The position numbers and the translations under genes were made by a program. From positions 23,662 to 87,661 of the forward strand of contig CP094244.1 in assembly GCA_022749655.1 (NCBI GenBank): a stretch of DNA of 64,000 nucleotides, written 5' to 3'. Of this stretch, positions 48,408-57,167 are shown in pieces. The stretch comes from Xanthomonas phaseoli pv. phaseoli. Its GTDB lineage: Bacteria; Pseudomonadota; Gammaproteobacteria; Xanthomonadales; Xanthomonadaceae. The notes below the pieces were generated by a model. It saw nothing but the letters and a program-made list of their open reading frames with translations, did not search any database and was not told where the DNA came from. The stretch's first letter is position 1; every line of letters begins with the position of its first letter.

Positions 48408-48695
48408 ATGAAACTTCGTATTCTGTTGCTTGTGCTTGCTATGACCGGTGCACCAGCAGTGCTTGCCAAAAAGCCAGCGCCAACGCTGTCAGACACTCAG
48501 GTAAGGGCTGTGCTGATTAGCGAATCGATCAGGTCGTATCCCGGGAACTGCCCCTGTCCCTACAACACAGCCAGCAATGGGAGCAGCTGCGGCCGTCGTA
48601 GCGCGTATAGCCGTGGCGGCGGTTATTCCCCTCTGTGTTATCCCAAGGATGTAACGACCGAAATGGTTACTGATTACCGCCGAGGAGCGCACTGA
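48408..48695 (+). CDS. Small exported Cys-rich protein
   Basis: 95 residues. Signal peptide MKLRILLLVLAMTGAPAVLA, then YPGNCPCPYNTASNGSSCGR and YSPLCYPKDV: four Cys in the mature part, likely disulphide-linked in the periplasm. Related small exported proteins occur widely near mobile DNA, without known role. It follows IS256 copy 2 directly. Confidence 0.6.
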   Translation: MKLRILLLVLAMTGAPAVLAKKPAPTLSDTQVRAVLISESIRSYPGNCPCPYNTASNGSSCGRRSAYSRGGGYSPLCYPKDVTTEMVTDYRRGAH

Positions 48696-48780
48696 AGCTT
48701 CAACTGAAGGCGATCAGTCCGTCAAGTTGGCTCCCGTCGTGACGCTAACGATGTATCAAGCAAAAAATATCGAGATACTC

Positions 48781-49086
48781 ATGAAAAAGGCAAAAATCAC
48801 TTTTGCGGTACTCGCACTGCTCGCATCTGTTGCAGTGTCAGCCCAGACACATGTCAAAGGCTACTATCGCGCCAACGGCACCTACGTGCAGTCCCATTAT
48901 CGCAGCGCCGCCAACAGCACGACGCTCGATAACTATTCGACACGCGGGAACGTCAACCCCTACACCGGCCAGGCTGGCACAGTGGATCCGTACAAGGCGC
49001 AAAGTACCTACCGCCAGCCCGCTCCGCAACCAACCTACACCCCATCTGATACCGTGCCAGCCAATCCATACAACTCCGGCTACTGA
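48781..49086 (+). CDS. Small exported Tyr/Pro/Gln-rich protein
   Basis: 101 residues. Signal peptide ending SVAVSA-Q, then HVKGYYRANGTYVQSHYRS, then repeats rich in Tyr, Thr, Pro and Asn (NVNPYTGQAGTVDPYKAQS). The layout suggests an extended surface or periplasmic protein. It ends four bases before IS3 copy 3. Confidence 0.6.
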   Translation: MKKAKITFAVLALLASVAVSAQTHVKGYYRANGTYVQSHYRSAANSTTLDNYSTRGNVNPYTGQAGTVDPYKAQSTYRQPAPQPTYTPSDTVPANPYNSGY

Positions 49087-49126
49087 TAGGGTAATCCCCC
49101 ACTTCTAGCGGTCGCCAGAAGTGGAG

Positions 49127-49953
49127 CTAAGCGGCCATCGCCAACTTCATGGCAGGCGTGATGCCGCCGAGCGCCATATTCGGACGCTCGTGGTTGTACG
49201 TCCATAGCCAGCGGGTGGCTTTGTCCTGCACCTGGTCGATGGTGTCGAACAGGGTTTGGGCGAGCCAGGCGTAGCGGATGGTGCGGTTGTAGCGTTCAAC
49301 GTAGGCGTTCTGCTGTGGCTTGCCCGGCTGGATGTGCTCGACCGGATACCATGCCGCTGCGCCCAGGACAGCAACGCGCCACTGATGTATTCAGGGCCGT
49401 TGTCGCAGCGGATCACGGCGGGCTTGCCGCGCCACTCGATGATCTGCTCCAGCGATCGGATCACACGGGCTGACGGCAGCGACAGATCCACCTCGATCCC
49501 CAGCCCCTCGCGATTGAAGTCGTCGAGCACATTGAACAGCCGGAAGCTGCGGCCGTCGGCCAACTGGTCGTGCATGAAGTCCATCGACCAGACCTGGTTG
49601 ATAGCCTCCGGCACCGCCAGAGGCTCGGGCCGCTCACGCACCAGCCGCTTCCTCGGCTTGATCCGCAGGTTCAACTCCAGCTCGCGGTAGATCCGGTAGA
49701 CCCGCTTGTGATTCCAGCCAAAGCCCTTCACGTTGCGCAGGTACAGGTAGCACAGGCCAAAGCCCCAGTCGCGATGGGCGGTCGTCAGGCGGACCAGCCA
49801 GTCGGCGATCCGGGCGTTCTGCTCGCTGGCCTTGGCCTGGTAGCGGAAGCAGGTCTCGCTCACCGCGAAGGCCTGGCAGGCGTGGCGGATGTTCGTACGC
49901 CCGCTCGTGACTGCCGATTGGGCCATCTCGCGTCGCTGAGATGGCCTCACCAT
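49127..49953 (-). pseudogene. IS3-family OrfB, copy 3, frameshifted
   Basis: Same as copy 1 except for the lost C near 49341, after which the E of the DDE triad ([10 protein letters not shown]) is out of frame. May be a sequence error. Confidence 0.82.
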
Positions 49954-50213
49954 TTTTTTGCGAGCGCTTCCTTCAGCAGGTCGGTACTGAGCTGCGCCTC
50001 GGCGTACATCTTCTTGAGCCGGCGGTTCTCCTCCTCCAGCTCCTTCATGCGCGCGACCATGGACACGTCCATGCCGCCGAACTTGCTGCGCCACTTGTAG
50101 AACGTGGCCGAGCTGATGCCGTGCTCGCGGCACAGCTCCGGCACGGGCGCACCGGCCTGGGCCTGCTTGAGCACGGCGATGATCTGGCTGTCGGTAAAGC
50201 GGGACTTCTTCAT
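49947..50213 (-). CDS. IS3-family OrfA, copy 3
   Basis: Same 88-residue protein as in the other copies. Confidence 0.88.
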   Translation of the reverse strand: MKKSRFTDSQIIAVLKQAQAGAPVPELCREHGISSATFYKWRSKFGGMDVSMVARMKELEEENRRLKKMYAEAQLSTDLLKEALAKKW

Positions 50214-50298
50214 GGAACCTCCTCGAGAAAGGATACGAGAAAATTCCACTTCTGGCGTCTGCTAATGGGCGGGGGATTACCCCGGCTACTACCCCGGC

Positions 50299-50772
50299 AT
50301 GCCGAAGGAGGCCGCACGGAAGATGGGCCTTACCGGCTGCGCTGTCCAATACCAAGCAGTGGAATGCAAGGCAACGCAGCCGCTCAAGATCGGTGGGGCC
50401 ACGTCCACCGCCAGCACGATCACGCTGGACGAGCACACCGGGCGCGTTGCGGCGGTGGAATTTCAATTCCAGCGCGAGGCCTACGCAGCTCTCGCCGATG
50501 CGCTGGTGGCGCAGCTCGGCAAGCCCACGGCCAAAGATGGCGACTACCAAGCCAGGGAGTGGGCCAGCGCCGGCCGCGGCGCATGTGTGGACGTGCTTGT
50601 CTGGCATCGCGGTGGCGATGATGTGCTCGCCTTGTGCGGGCCAGGCTGGCGACGCACTGGCCTCACCTACCTGGTCGTCGACCGCCAGGCCGGCCGTGGC
50701 AAAGCATGGGCAAAGATCGCGACAGCCCGTGCAAAGAGCGCTCAGACAGCCGGTTCGTTCAACTCCAACTAG
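50299..50772 (+). CDS. Hypothetical protein, possibly 5'-truncated by IS3
   Basis: 157 residues from ATG 50299, 17 bases after the IS end. It contains [38 protein letters not shown] and [18 protein letters not shown]. The frame is open back into the IS, so the natural start, perhaps with a signal peptide, may have been lost. No family recognised. Confidence 0.5.
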   Translation: MPKEAARKMGLTGCAVQYQAVECKATQPLKIGGATSTASTITLDEHTGRVAAVEFQFQREAYAALADALVAQLGKPTAKDGDYQAREWASAGRGACVDVLVWHRGGDDVLALCGPGWRRTGLTYLVVDRQAGRGKAWAKIATARAKSAQTAGSFNSN

Positions 50773-50895
50773 GCAGGCTTCTCGCAAGCACGCTAACTGG
50801 TTGCCGCACAAATCGAAGCCGCTCCGGGAACCTTGCGCTGGGATAGGTGGTGACCTGAGCAAGTTCGCCAATTGTGGGCAGAAATAGCTAGGTTG

Positions 50896-51990
50896 TTAAA
50901 CTCCGTGCATTAAGGTGCCCAACGGAAGCGGCGAGGTCGCTCCGTTGTGCAAAGCGATGATGTGCTCGGGCTCGGAAGCAAACCAAGCGAAGGAGCGCCA
51001 AGCGAGCTCGGCGATTGTCTTTTTGAAGGCAGTGTGTGAGCGGTCAAGATAGGCCGTCACGAAAGCTACCGCTTCCGGCGTGAAACCGGCATCTGCCGCA
51101 ATCTGCATGAAGGCTTCTCGCCGTTGCATCGTGATTGGTCCATCGGTCGCGACAACTTCGATGAACACCAGCAGGAAGCCCGTTACGCCACCACCGCCTA
51201 GGTCTACAAGGATGATGTCTGGCAAGTTGCGGTCGGCCGTAATTTTTAGCTTCAGTGACTTGGCAAGCTCATCGTCTCTAGAGACGACTTTCGCGCCGCT
51301 CTCGCTCACCCATAAAACGGCTGGCTGCGTGAGGAAGCGAGCGGCAAATTCTTCAATGACCGCTTTCGATATGACGGAGCTCGGGCCGGGTGCCATCCGG
51401 CGCGTTTCGCCGTTTGGAAAGGTCACCATTACACCCTCATCAGTCGGCGCAGCACCACGCCGCACGAGCGCGATGCGCGCCATCGCCGATGCTGAAAGGT
51501 GAGCTTCCTGCCAAGCAGTGATGGCTGCGATCAGGTCGTCTCCAGCAAGTGCAGGGTCAAACAACGCGGCGAAGTCAGTCTTGAGCGCATAGCGCGGCAG
51601 GCCAGAAGTCGTTGGCAAACCTGTCCGCTCTGCCACAGCGTTATTCGTGATGAACCCTTGGCGCAAAGTTTCGTCGCGAAGAGGCTCGCGACTGTTTTCC
51701 TCGTACCAACGTTGCCCAGCTACCCGGAACCCCGGCTTCATGGCTCCGAGGCCGTAGGCCTCTCGCACTGCATCGTCACTTAGCAGTGCTTGCTCGACCG
51801 TCATACGCATCACATGTTTCGGAGCAAGCCAACGGCCAGTGCCTTCGACTGCCCCGATGTATAGCATCACAAACACCGCCGAGGCGGCCATTTCCCGAAT
51901 GCAATAGTTACGATTGGGAGTGCCTTCCTGAAAGATGAGGGGCAGTCGCTGGTGAATGGTTCGCCGGTCGACGTAGGGAGGCAAGCTCAC
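50896..51990 (-). CDS. BsuBI/PstI-type type II restriction endonuclease
   Basis: 364 residues from GTG 51990, overlapping the methyltransferase stop. The catalytic region PDIILVDLGGGG followed by LVFIEVVATDGPI is the mark of the BsuBI/PstI family, whose members cut CTGCAG. The winged N-terminal part (YVDRRTIHQRLPLIF) also fits. It cuts unmethylated incoming DNA and acts as plasmid addiction. Actual specificity is inferred from the family only. Confidence 0.88.
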   Translation of the reverse strand: MSLPPYVDRRTIHQRLPLIFQEGTPNRNYCIREMAASAVFVMLYIGAVEGTGRWLAPKHVMRMTVEQALLSDDAVREAYGLGAMKPGFRVAGQRWYEENSREPLRDETLRQGFITNNAVAERTGLPTTSGLPRYALKTDFAALFDPALAGDDLIAAITAWQEAHLSASAMARIALVRRGAAPTDEGVMVTFPNGETRRMAPGPSSVISKAVIEEFAARFLTQPAVLWVSESGAKVVSRDDELAKSLKLKITADRNLPDIILVDLGGGGVTGFLLVFIEVVATDGPITMQRREAFMQIAADAGFTPEAVAFVTAYLDRSHTAFKKTIAELAWRSFAWFASEPEHIIALHNGATSPLPLGTLMHGV

Positions 51991-53776
51991 GCTTCACCTT
52001 CTGTCGCATACAGCTTGGCGCAGGCCTTCTCGACGCTCGCGCGTGTGACTTTGCTGCCAACCATTCTCTTCAGGTCGCTTGCAGTGGGCAGGGGCAAATT
52101 CTCAAGCTCGTATGCAGAAACCGCAACGCTACCGCTCATGCAACGGAAGGCCCGATCGGCGGCATCGCTGTTAAGAAACGCCGCAAGCAGCGCGGGCGAC
52201 ACCGCTGGATTTTCCACGGTAGGAATCATCATGTTGAGATGGTTCTCAATCGTAACGCCGGCGTGCCGCTTGATGAACGATGCCGGCATCTCTGCAGCGA
52301 TGAGCCGGCGAGCTTGCTCTTTCGCTGTTGTCCGCTGGAGCAGAACGCAAGGCTTGCGAACGACCAGCCAATCATCACCAGGCTGAAGGCGAAGAAATGG
52401 CTTGTGGTTCCGCTTTTCTGCCCGGAGAACGAAACGGCCATCGCTGGTCACGCTTTCAGCCCATACGAGAGGGACGGTGCCAGCTTCTTCGCTGTCGCAC
52501 AGTTGCGGCTTGAATCGGTTCCACACGAGGGGGCCTGTGCTTACTTTGTAGCCCCAATCTGCCAGGCGCGCCGACATGGCGCGCAGCCTCTTCGCAAGCT
52601 CTGCTTCGTCGGCGTGCCTGGGCAGGAACCAAGGGGCCGTTGCTTTGCGCGGCAAGGTGAAGTGGCCAGCGGGCTCAGCTTTGACCGGCACGCCAGGCTG
52701 CGCTTCGATGAAGGACACGACAGCGCGGGCGCGCTTTGCGCCCTTGCGATAGGTGGCCAGGACTGTTTCCTGCAGTACGTCGTCGAACACACCTTTGCGT
52801 GCCGTCACGAAGTCCAGCGAGACCGGCGGAGCTTCCTTGTGCAAAACGGCGCGCAAATTCTTGAAGTACTCCCCGGCAAGGAAGCTCGATGGCGTCAGGA
52901 ATGAAACTAGGCCATCGGGCTTTGCCAGGCGCACGGCCAGATCCATGAACAGGCCGTATAGGTTCGCGTGACCGTAGAGACTTCGCGAAAAGTATTCGCG
53001 CCTTTCAGCGGCCAGCTTCAGCCTACCAAACGGCGGATTGCCGACAACCAAATCGAAGCCCTTGCTCTTTGTAATGGAGAGGCTATCGCATACGGTCAGA
53101 ACAGCGGTCGGTCTCCGGCCGCAAGCCACGATGAGCGGCAGTGCTGCAGCTTCGACGAATACCTGCGCCATCCAGGCCGCAAAGGGATCGAGCTCAAAGC
53201 CGCGCAGCCTGGCCGAGAGATTGTGGATAGCTACTGCTGGGGAGCAGTCACCGAGGGACTTCAGTAGTCGCCGTGCCGCAGGCACAAGAAACGCGCCCGC
53301 TCCCGCTGCCGGGTCGAGCACATGGGCACGCGACCAATCTAGGCCTGCCGCCTCTGCTTGGTCGAGCAACCGCTCGGCCAATGCTGGCGGGGTGTAAAAA
53401 ACGCCCCGCTCCGAACGCCACTCACTGGGGAGGAGCGCGGTGTAGAGCAGCCCGAGGTTAGATGCAGCGTCTTCGACAGACAGGCGCGCAATAGCCTGCC
53501 CAAACTGGATTGCGGCGCGGCGACCAGCTTCTGGAAAGTCGCACGCCGTGTGCGGGGAGGCTGCACGGCCAGTCCCGAGCCAAGCTGCTCCCAATAGGCT
53601 TTGACGGCGTGTGCCGTGACGGCCTCAGCAAACGCGAGCTGTGAGCGTTCAGCAGTCGCCTTGCTTTGTGTTCGCAGAACCGCTCGCAGCTGCGAAGGTG
53701 AAGGCAGTTCGGCAGGCGAAGGCGGTGGCTCGCTCCGTAATGCAAGTCCATTTGCGGCGGTGTCTAAGGTCATCAT
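51987..53776 (-). CDS. N6-adenine DNA methyltransferase, PstI type (one frameshift)
   Basis: About 596 residues after repair. ATG 53776 overlaps the upstream regulator stop. The AdoMet motif VLDPAAGAGAFL and catalytic DLVVGNPPFG define a gamma-type adenine methyltransferase; the target-recognition region is C-terminal. The frame breaks near 53510; one base more joins FQKLVAA to AIQFGQAIARLSVEDA. It protects host DNA from the neighbouring endonuclease. Confidence 0.87.
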
Positions 53777-53967
53777 TTCGTCTCCAGCAGCGGCCATTGG
53801 GCGGCGATGTACTTCTCGGCGGCCTCGCGGATAACCCAGGCAACCGAAACCTTTTTCTGCTTCGCTATGGCTTGCAGCGTCTGGTAAATCTCAGGCGGCA
53901 GGCTCGCTGAGGCACGAGTCGCACGCGGCTTGCCTGTAGGTTTACGACCTCGTTTTGCAACGGCCAT
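53773..53967 (-). CDS. RHH regulator heading the restriction-modification operon
   Basis: 64 residues. A basic start (AKRGRKPTGKPRATR), then ASLPPEIYQTLQAIAKQKK and VAWVIREAAEKYI: a CopG-like ribbon-helix-helix. It overlaps the methyltransferase by ATGA, making a three-gene operon. It probably times expression so that methylation precedes cutting, the job C proteins do in other systems. Confidence 0.75.
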   Translation of the reverse strand: MAVAKRGRKPTGKPRATRASASLPPEIYQTLQAIAKQKKVSVAWVIREAAEKYIAAQWPLLETK

Positions 53968-54022
53968 GGACAGTGCACCTGATTTAGTTGCAGCACTTTA
54001 CATCACTTCGAACCCACAACCA

Positions 54023-54385
54023 TCAAATCAACGCTGCAATCGGTGCAGGCAAGGGGGTTCCGTCGCTGAGTGCCCGCTTGATGACTATCTGCCAGAACCG
54101 TTCAAGCTCATCAACGTCGATGTCTTCGCGCGGTGTGGCGATGCAGTTGCGACCCTCGCAGCATGTGCAGAACGAGTCGGCCCCCTTGCACGCTGGGCAA
54201 GGCGAGAATTGCCAGAATCCCCGTGGCATGAATACGCCCGCCTTGCAGACGTAGCAGACGATACCGGCCTGGTCCATCGTGCCGCACCGGCTGCCGCACG
54301 CGTCGCAGATGCCAGGTGGGCCGAAGTGCCACGGTGCGAGTGCTGGTCGTTTGCGTTGGCCCATGCACCACACTATGCACATCAA
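54023..54385 (-). CDS. Cys-rich zinc-ribbon-like protein
   Basis: Up to 120 residues from ATG 54385; ATG 54361 (MGQRKRPALAP) is the more likely start. Several CxxC pairs: ICDACGSRCG, VCYVCKAG, CPACKGAD, FCTCCEGRNC. These should bind two or more zinc ions, as in DnaJ-type or small zinc-ribbon proteins. Acidic C-terminus. No partner evident. Confidence 0.55.
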   Translation of the reverse strand: MMCIVWCMGQRKRPALAPWHFGPPGICDACGSRCGTMDQAGIVCYVCKAGVFMPRGFWQFSPCPACKGADSFCTCCEGRNCIATPREDIDVDELERFWQIVIKRALSDGTPLPAPIAALI

Positions 54386-54623
54386 TGTCGCAGCCGATGC
54401 GAATGCCCTGCCCTACCCGCCACCAGCCCAGGCGGGCGTGACCGCACGCGGTCACCGGCTTGGGGTGCTGCGCACCGATGCCGCGTGCCGCGTCATCGCC
54501 AGTCGGCCCTAATCCTCGCCCCTTCGCCGGCTACGCCGGCTGCGCGCTCCGCTTGCACACCCCATCGCGCCCCTGCGCACAATGGCCGCTTCCGGGCCGC
54601 ATGCCCATGCTGACGAGGTGCCA

Positions 54624-54947
54624 ATGAGCCACATCCTGCTGCGAATCGTTGAAGGGGCCAGCGTGGCGCTCTACCGCCACAAAGATGAGAGCTTGGCCGA
54701 GCTGCTGCCTACCCGCCGCGACCTGTTTGATTACGACGGAGGTTATGGCTGGGGCTATGGCGGCAGTGGCCCGCAGAACCTGGCGCACGCCATCGCCGGC
54801 CGGATCTTCCTGCTGGACGGCCTGGACGACAAGCAGCTGCGCGAACGCGCTTGGGTGATCCTGGACAAGATCATTAGCCGGCCGATCCTGAACACTGATA
54901 GCGATCACGACCTGTCGGTAGACTCCATCAAGCAGCTGTTTGCCTGA
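54624..54947 (+). CDS. DUF6166-like protein
   Basis: 107 residues from ATG 54624. The central YGWGYGGSGPQNLAHAIAGR matches the pattern of DUF6166 proteins found on phages and plasmids. No known activity. It is the first of the small genes in the accessory island. Confidence 0.6.
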   Translation: MSHILLRIVEGASVALYRHKDESLAELLPTRRDLFDYDGGYGWGYGGSGPQNLAHAIAGRIFLLDGLDDKQLRERAWVILDKIISRPILNTDSDHDLSVDSIKQLFA

Positions 54948-55347
54948 TCGCAGGCGGGCAGCTCGCCCCCGCTTGCCCACCGTGGCGCTGACCAGGTGGG
55001 CGGCACCACCTGGTCAGCGTCGGCCGTTGGCCGCCCCCGTGGACAAGCCGGGGACGAGCTGCAACCGGTAGGCCCGCCCACCCATGCTCCACCGCTCCCC
55101 CGACGCCTGGGGATGGATACACCCATCCCCCACGGCGACGGGCAGCGCTCCGCGCTGGCCGTGGGGCATGCGTGGACGGCCGCGTGACCTGGTGGCCACC
55201 GGTAGGTGGCCACCGAGGATGCGGCCTGCGTCGCAGACCGCAACAGCACACCACGCAGGCATGGTGTGCAATGGTATTGCACGGTGTAACCTCGCCGATG
55301 CGCGGGCCATCGCACGCGCACTAAACCACACGCCGAGGACGCGAACG
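54948..55347. promoter_or_regulatory. 400-bp gap with two hairpins
   Basis: No gene seen. GCTGACCAGGTGG at 54987-54999 pairs perfectly with 55006-55018, a likely terminator for the upstream gene despite lacking a T run. GGGGATGG/CCATCCCC forms a second hairpin at 55109-55130. The operator at 55264-55284 follows. Confidence 0.5.
55264..55284. promoter_or_regulatory. Palindromic operator, copy 2
   Basis: GTGTGCAAT-GGT-ATTGCACGG; seven of nine bases in the right half match consensus. It lies 63 bp before the gene at 55348. Confidence 0.65.
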
Positions 55348-55623
55348 ATGCCTAAATCCGACTCCACCGCAGCAAACGCCAACACCCCCACCACGACGCA
55401 CGACCGCTTCGATGTCGTATCGCCGCACGCCTACACCAAAGGCGACGGCGAAACCGGAACCGAGTGGTTCCGGTGCGGTGTTGCCTTTCCCCATCGCAGC
55501 GGCGGCTACACCCTCAAGCTGCGCACCGTGCCGGTGGCTATCGACGGCGAGGTGACGCTGATCGTGCGCAAGCGCGAGCCGCGCGAGCGAGGCGAGAGCG
55601 ACAACTGGAACCTGCCGGACTAA
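55348..55623 (+). CDS. Hypothetical plasmid protein
   Basis: 91 residues. A Thr/Ala/Asn-rich start, then FDVVSPHAYTKGDGETGTEW and a beta-rich core (YTLKLRTVPVAIDGEVTLIV). Behind operator copy 2 and 20 bp before the next gene, so probably an operon of two. No family recognised. Confidence 0.55.
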   Translation: MPKSDSTAANANTPTTTHDRFDVVSPHAYTKGDGETGTEWFRCGVAFPHRSGGYTLKLRTVPVAIDGEVTLIVRKREPRERGESDNWNLPD

Positions 55624-55643
55624 CGCCCCCAAAGGAGACCCCG

Positions 55644-55934
55644 ATGAGTGATCCGACAAAGTCCGCCACCATCTGCGAAGACCCGGCAGACGGAACCACT
55701 GCCTATAACCATGTGCCCGCTGATTACACCGGCCCTTGCGCCATGAAATACCGAGGCAGTAGCGCAACATATTGGGCCATGTTCCCAACGCGGGCCGATG
55801 CCATGACCGCCGCGCGAATGGCGAATCGGCACGACATCGGTGGCTATCACAATGTCGAAGTGCACCTGCCTGAGCTGGCGCCGGCAGACGCCGAGACGTT
55901 TGATTCCGCCGACGATTGGCTAATGGCCTACTGA
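55644..55934 (+). CDS. Hypothetical plasmid protein
   Basis: 96 residues from ATG 55644 with AAGGAG upstream. AYNHVPADYTGPCAMKYRGS and FPTRADAMTAARMANRHDIG. Second gene of its operon and followed by a clear terminator. No family recognised. Confidence 0.55.
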   Translation: MSDPTKSATICEDPADGTTAYNHVPADYTGPCAMKYRGSSATYWAMFPTRADAMTAARMANRHDIGGYHNVEVHLPELAPADAETFDSADDWLMAY

Positions 55935-55957
55935 GACGCGCACGCCCTGGATTCCTG

Positions 55958-55982
55958 CCGCCGGTCACCCGGCGGTTTTTTT
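55958..55982 (+). terminator. Rho-independent terminator
   Basis: CCGCCGG-TCAC-CCGGCGG followed by seven T, 24 bases after the stop at 55934. Confidence 0.85.
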
Positions 55983-56011
55983 GGCCGTGCGCCGGCACAT
56001 CCGCAACAGCG

Positions 56012-56027
56012 GGTCAGCAGGGAGTGA
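56012..56027. repeat. Third copy of the rep-region motif
   Basis: GGTCAGCAGGGAGTGA, as at 1714 and 15022 beside the two rep loci; here there is no rep gene. The preceding AACAGCG is shared with the 15022 copy. Confidence 0.6.
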
Positions 56028-56185
56028 TTGGACGGGCGTTGGTGAGGGGATGGCCCTGTGGTCGTGATCGAGCTTCGGCGACGACCAGGACAAGGCGTGG
56101 CCGGGACCAGGCGCAGCGAGCGACCAGGTACACCGACCCCCTGCACTGGCACGCGCGGTGATGTTCCATCGGCAGAACATAGAGG

Positions 56186-56228
56186 TGCATGCATGACAGC
56201 TTGCATGCTTGCATGCAAGCATGCAAAT
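56186..56228. repeat. GCATGCAAG cluster upstream of the DUF6573-like gene
   Basis: Several overlapping GCATGC units (GTGCATGCATGAC, CTTGCATGCTTGCATGCAAG) of the same type as those around parAB. They lie just before operator copy 3, so a par protein may also control this gene. Confidence 0.6.
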
Positions 56229-56241
56229 CGGTATTATGAAG

Positions 56242-56262
56242 GTGTGCCAAGACATTGCACAC
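56242..56262. promoter_or_regulatory. Palindromic operator, copy 3
   Basis: GTGTGCCAA-GAC-ATTGCACAC, with a perfect right half. It is 24 bp before ATG 56287, placed to block transcription or cover the promoter. Confidence 0.65.
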
Positions 56263-56286
56263 CACACAACTACCGGAGATAGCGCC

Positions 56287-56685
56287 ATGTTCACCGCATC
56301 CGACATCATCCATATCCACACCCGCGCTGACCTGATCGAGGATGGCGACCTGGTGGACGTGTCTACGCTCGCCCGCGAAGCCGGCTTTACGGTGCCGGTT
56401 GCCGTCACGCGGGCCGTCTGGGCCGACTGCGTTGCCTGGAGCCAGGACGACACTAAGCGCAAGCGTGTGCCGCAGGACGAGGAAGGCCGCTTGTGGGATG
56501 TGCTGTTCATGGCGCGCAATTTCGCCGCCCGCAACGCCCAGGCCAACCGGGTGCCGTTCGCCCTGCACCGGGTGCCCCGGGAGGGCAAAGGCCACCAGGC
56601 CCGTATCGTGACCCTGCACATGCATATCGGCGGCGGCGACAACGGCGAGCCGGTCATCACGATCATGCAGCCGACCGAAGACTGA
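56287..56685 (+). CDS. DUF6573-like protein
   Basis: 132 residues. TRADLIEDGDLVDVSTLARE, then FTVPVAVTRAVWADCVAWSQ, match my memory of DUF6573, a family of phage and plasmid proteins with no assigned role. Behind both the GCATGCAAG cluster and operator copy 3. Confidence 0.65.
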   Translation: MFTASDIIHIHTRADLIEDGDLVDVSTLAREAGFTVPVAVTRAVWADCVAWSQDDTKRKRVPQDEEGRLWDVLFMARNFAARNAQANRVPFALHRVPREGKGHQARIVTLHMHIGGGDNGEPVITIMQPTED

Positions 56686-56705
56686 CCCCCTTTTTTTGCC
56701 ATATG

Positions 56706-56726
56706 GTGTGCAATGGTATTGCACAC
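56706..56726. promoter_or_regulatory. Palindromic operator, copy 4 (perfect)
   Basis: GTGTGCAAT-GGT-ATTGCACAC, perfect in both halves. It lies 31 bp before ATG 56758 and heads a three-gene operon (56758-57761). Confidence 0.75.
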
Positions 56727-56757
56727 CTTTGGTCAGATCAGCAGAGGACTCCGACGA

Positions 56758-56918
56758 TGCACCAGGCCAAGACCACCAAGCGCCCCCGCCCGCTGACCGC
56801 CGAAGACCGGCTGCGGCAAATCGTCCAGCTCGGCGCATCGGTCCGCGCCAGCGCGTGGGAATCAGCGCATGCCCAGCTCGCCGCGATCCGCTGGGCACGC
56901 CTGCGGGGTGCGGCATGA
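56758..56918 (+). CDS. Small basic hypothetical protein
   Basis: 53 residues: TTKRPRPLTAEDRLRQIVQL and a helical Ala/Arg-rich end. It overlaps the next gene by four bases. First gene behind the perfect operator. No family recognised. Confidence 0.5.
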
Positions 56919-57154
56919 GCGCCGCCGACAACGTGCGTGCCCTGATCGCCGATCACCGCCGCCATGAGCGCGCCTGTCGGGTGCATGCAGCGCGCTTGCG
57001 CCGCGAAGCCCAGCAGCTGCGGGAGCTGCCCGCCGGAGGCGCACGCAGCCTGTTCCGCGCCCACGAGCTGGCACGCAAAGCGATCGCACTGACCGAGCAA
57101 GCCGACCACGACAGCGCCGCCGCGGCGCTGTTGGCCACCACTCCCCAGCACTGA
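56915..57154 (+). CDS. Small helical hypothetical protein
   Basis: 79 residues, Ala/Arg/His-rich helices (DHRRHERACRVHAARLRREA). Co-translated with its neighbour and 13 bp before the next gene. No family recognised. Confidence 0.5.
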   Translation: MSAADNVRALIADHRRHERACRVHAARLRREAQQLRELPAGGARSLFRAHELARKAIALTEQADHDSAAAALLATTPQH

Positions 57155-57167
57155 CCAGGACACCACC

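Larger units (their letters stand above)
49090..50281 (-). mobile_element. IS3-family element copy 3 (1192 bp)
   Basis: One base shorter than copies 1 and 2, by a missing C near 49341 that breaks orfB. No 4-bp target duplication is evident. Confidence 0.88.

Noticed and set aside
49090..50281. Composite transposon made by IS3 copies 2 and 3
   Set aside because: Neither copy has a matching target duplication and the 9.5 kb between them holds unrelated elements; nothing shows they moved together.
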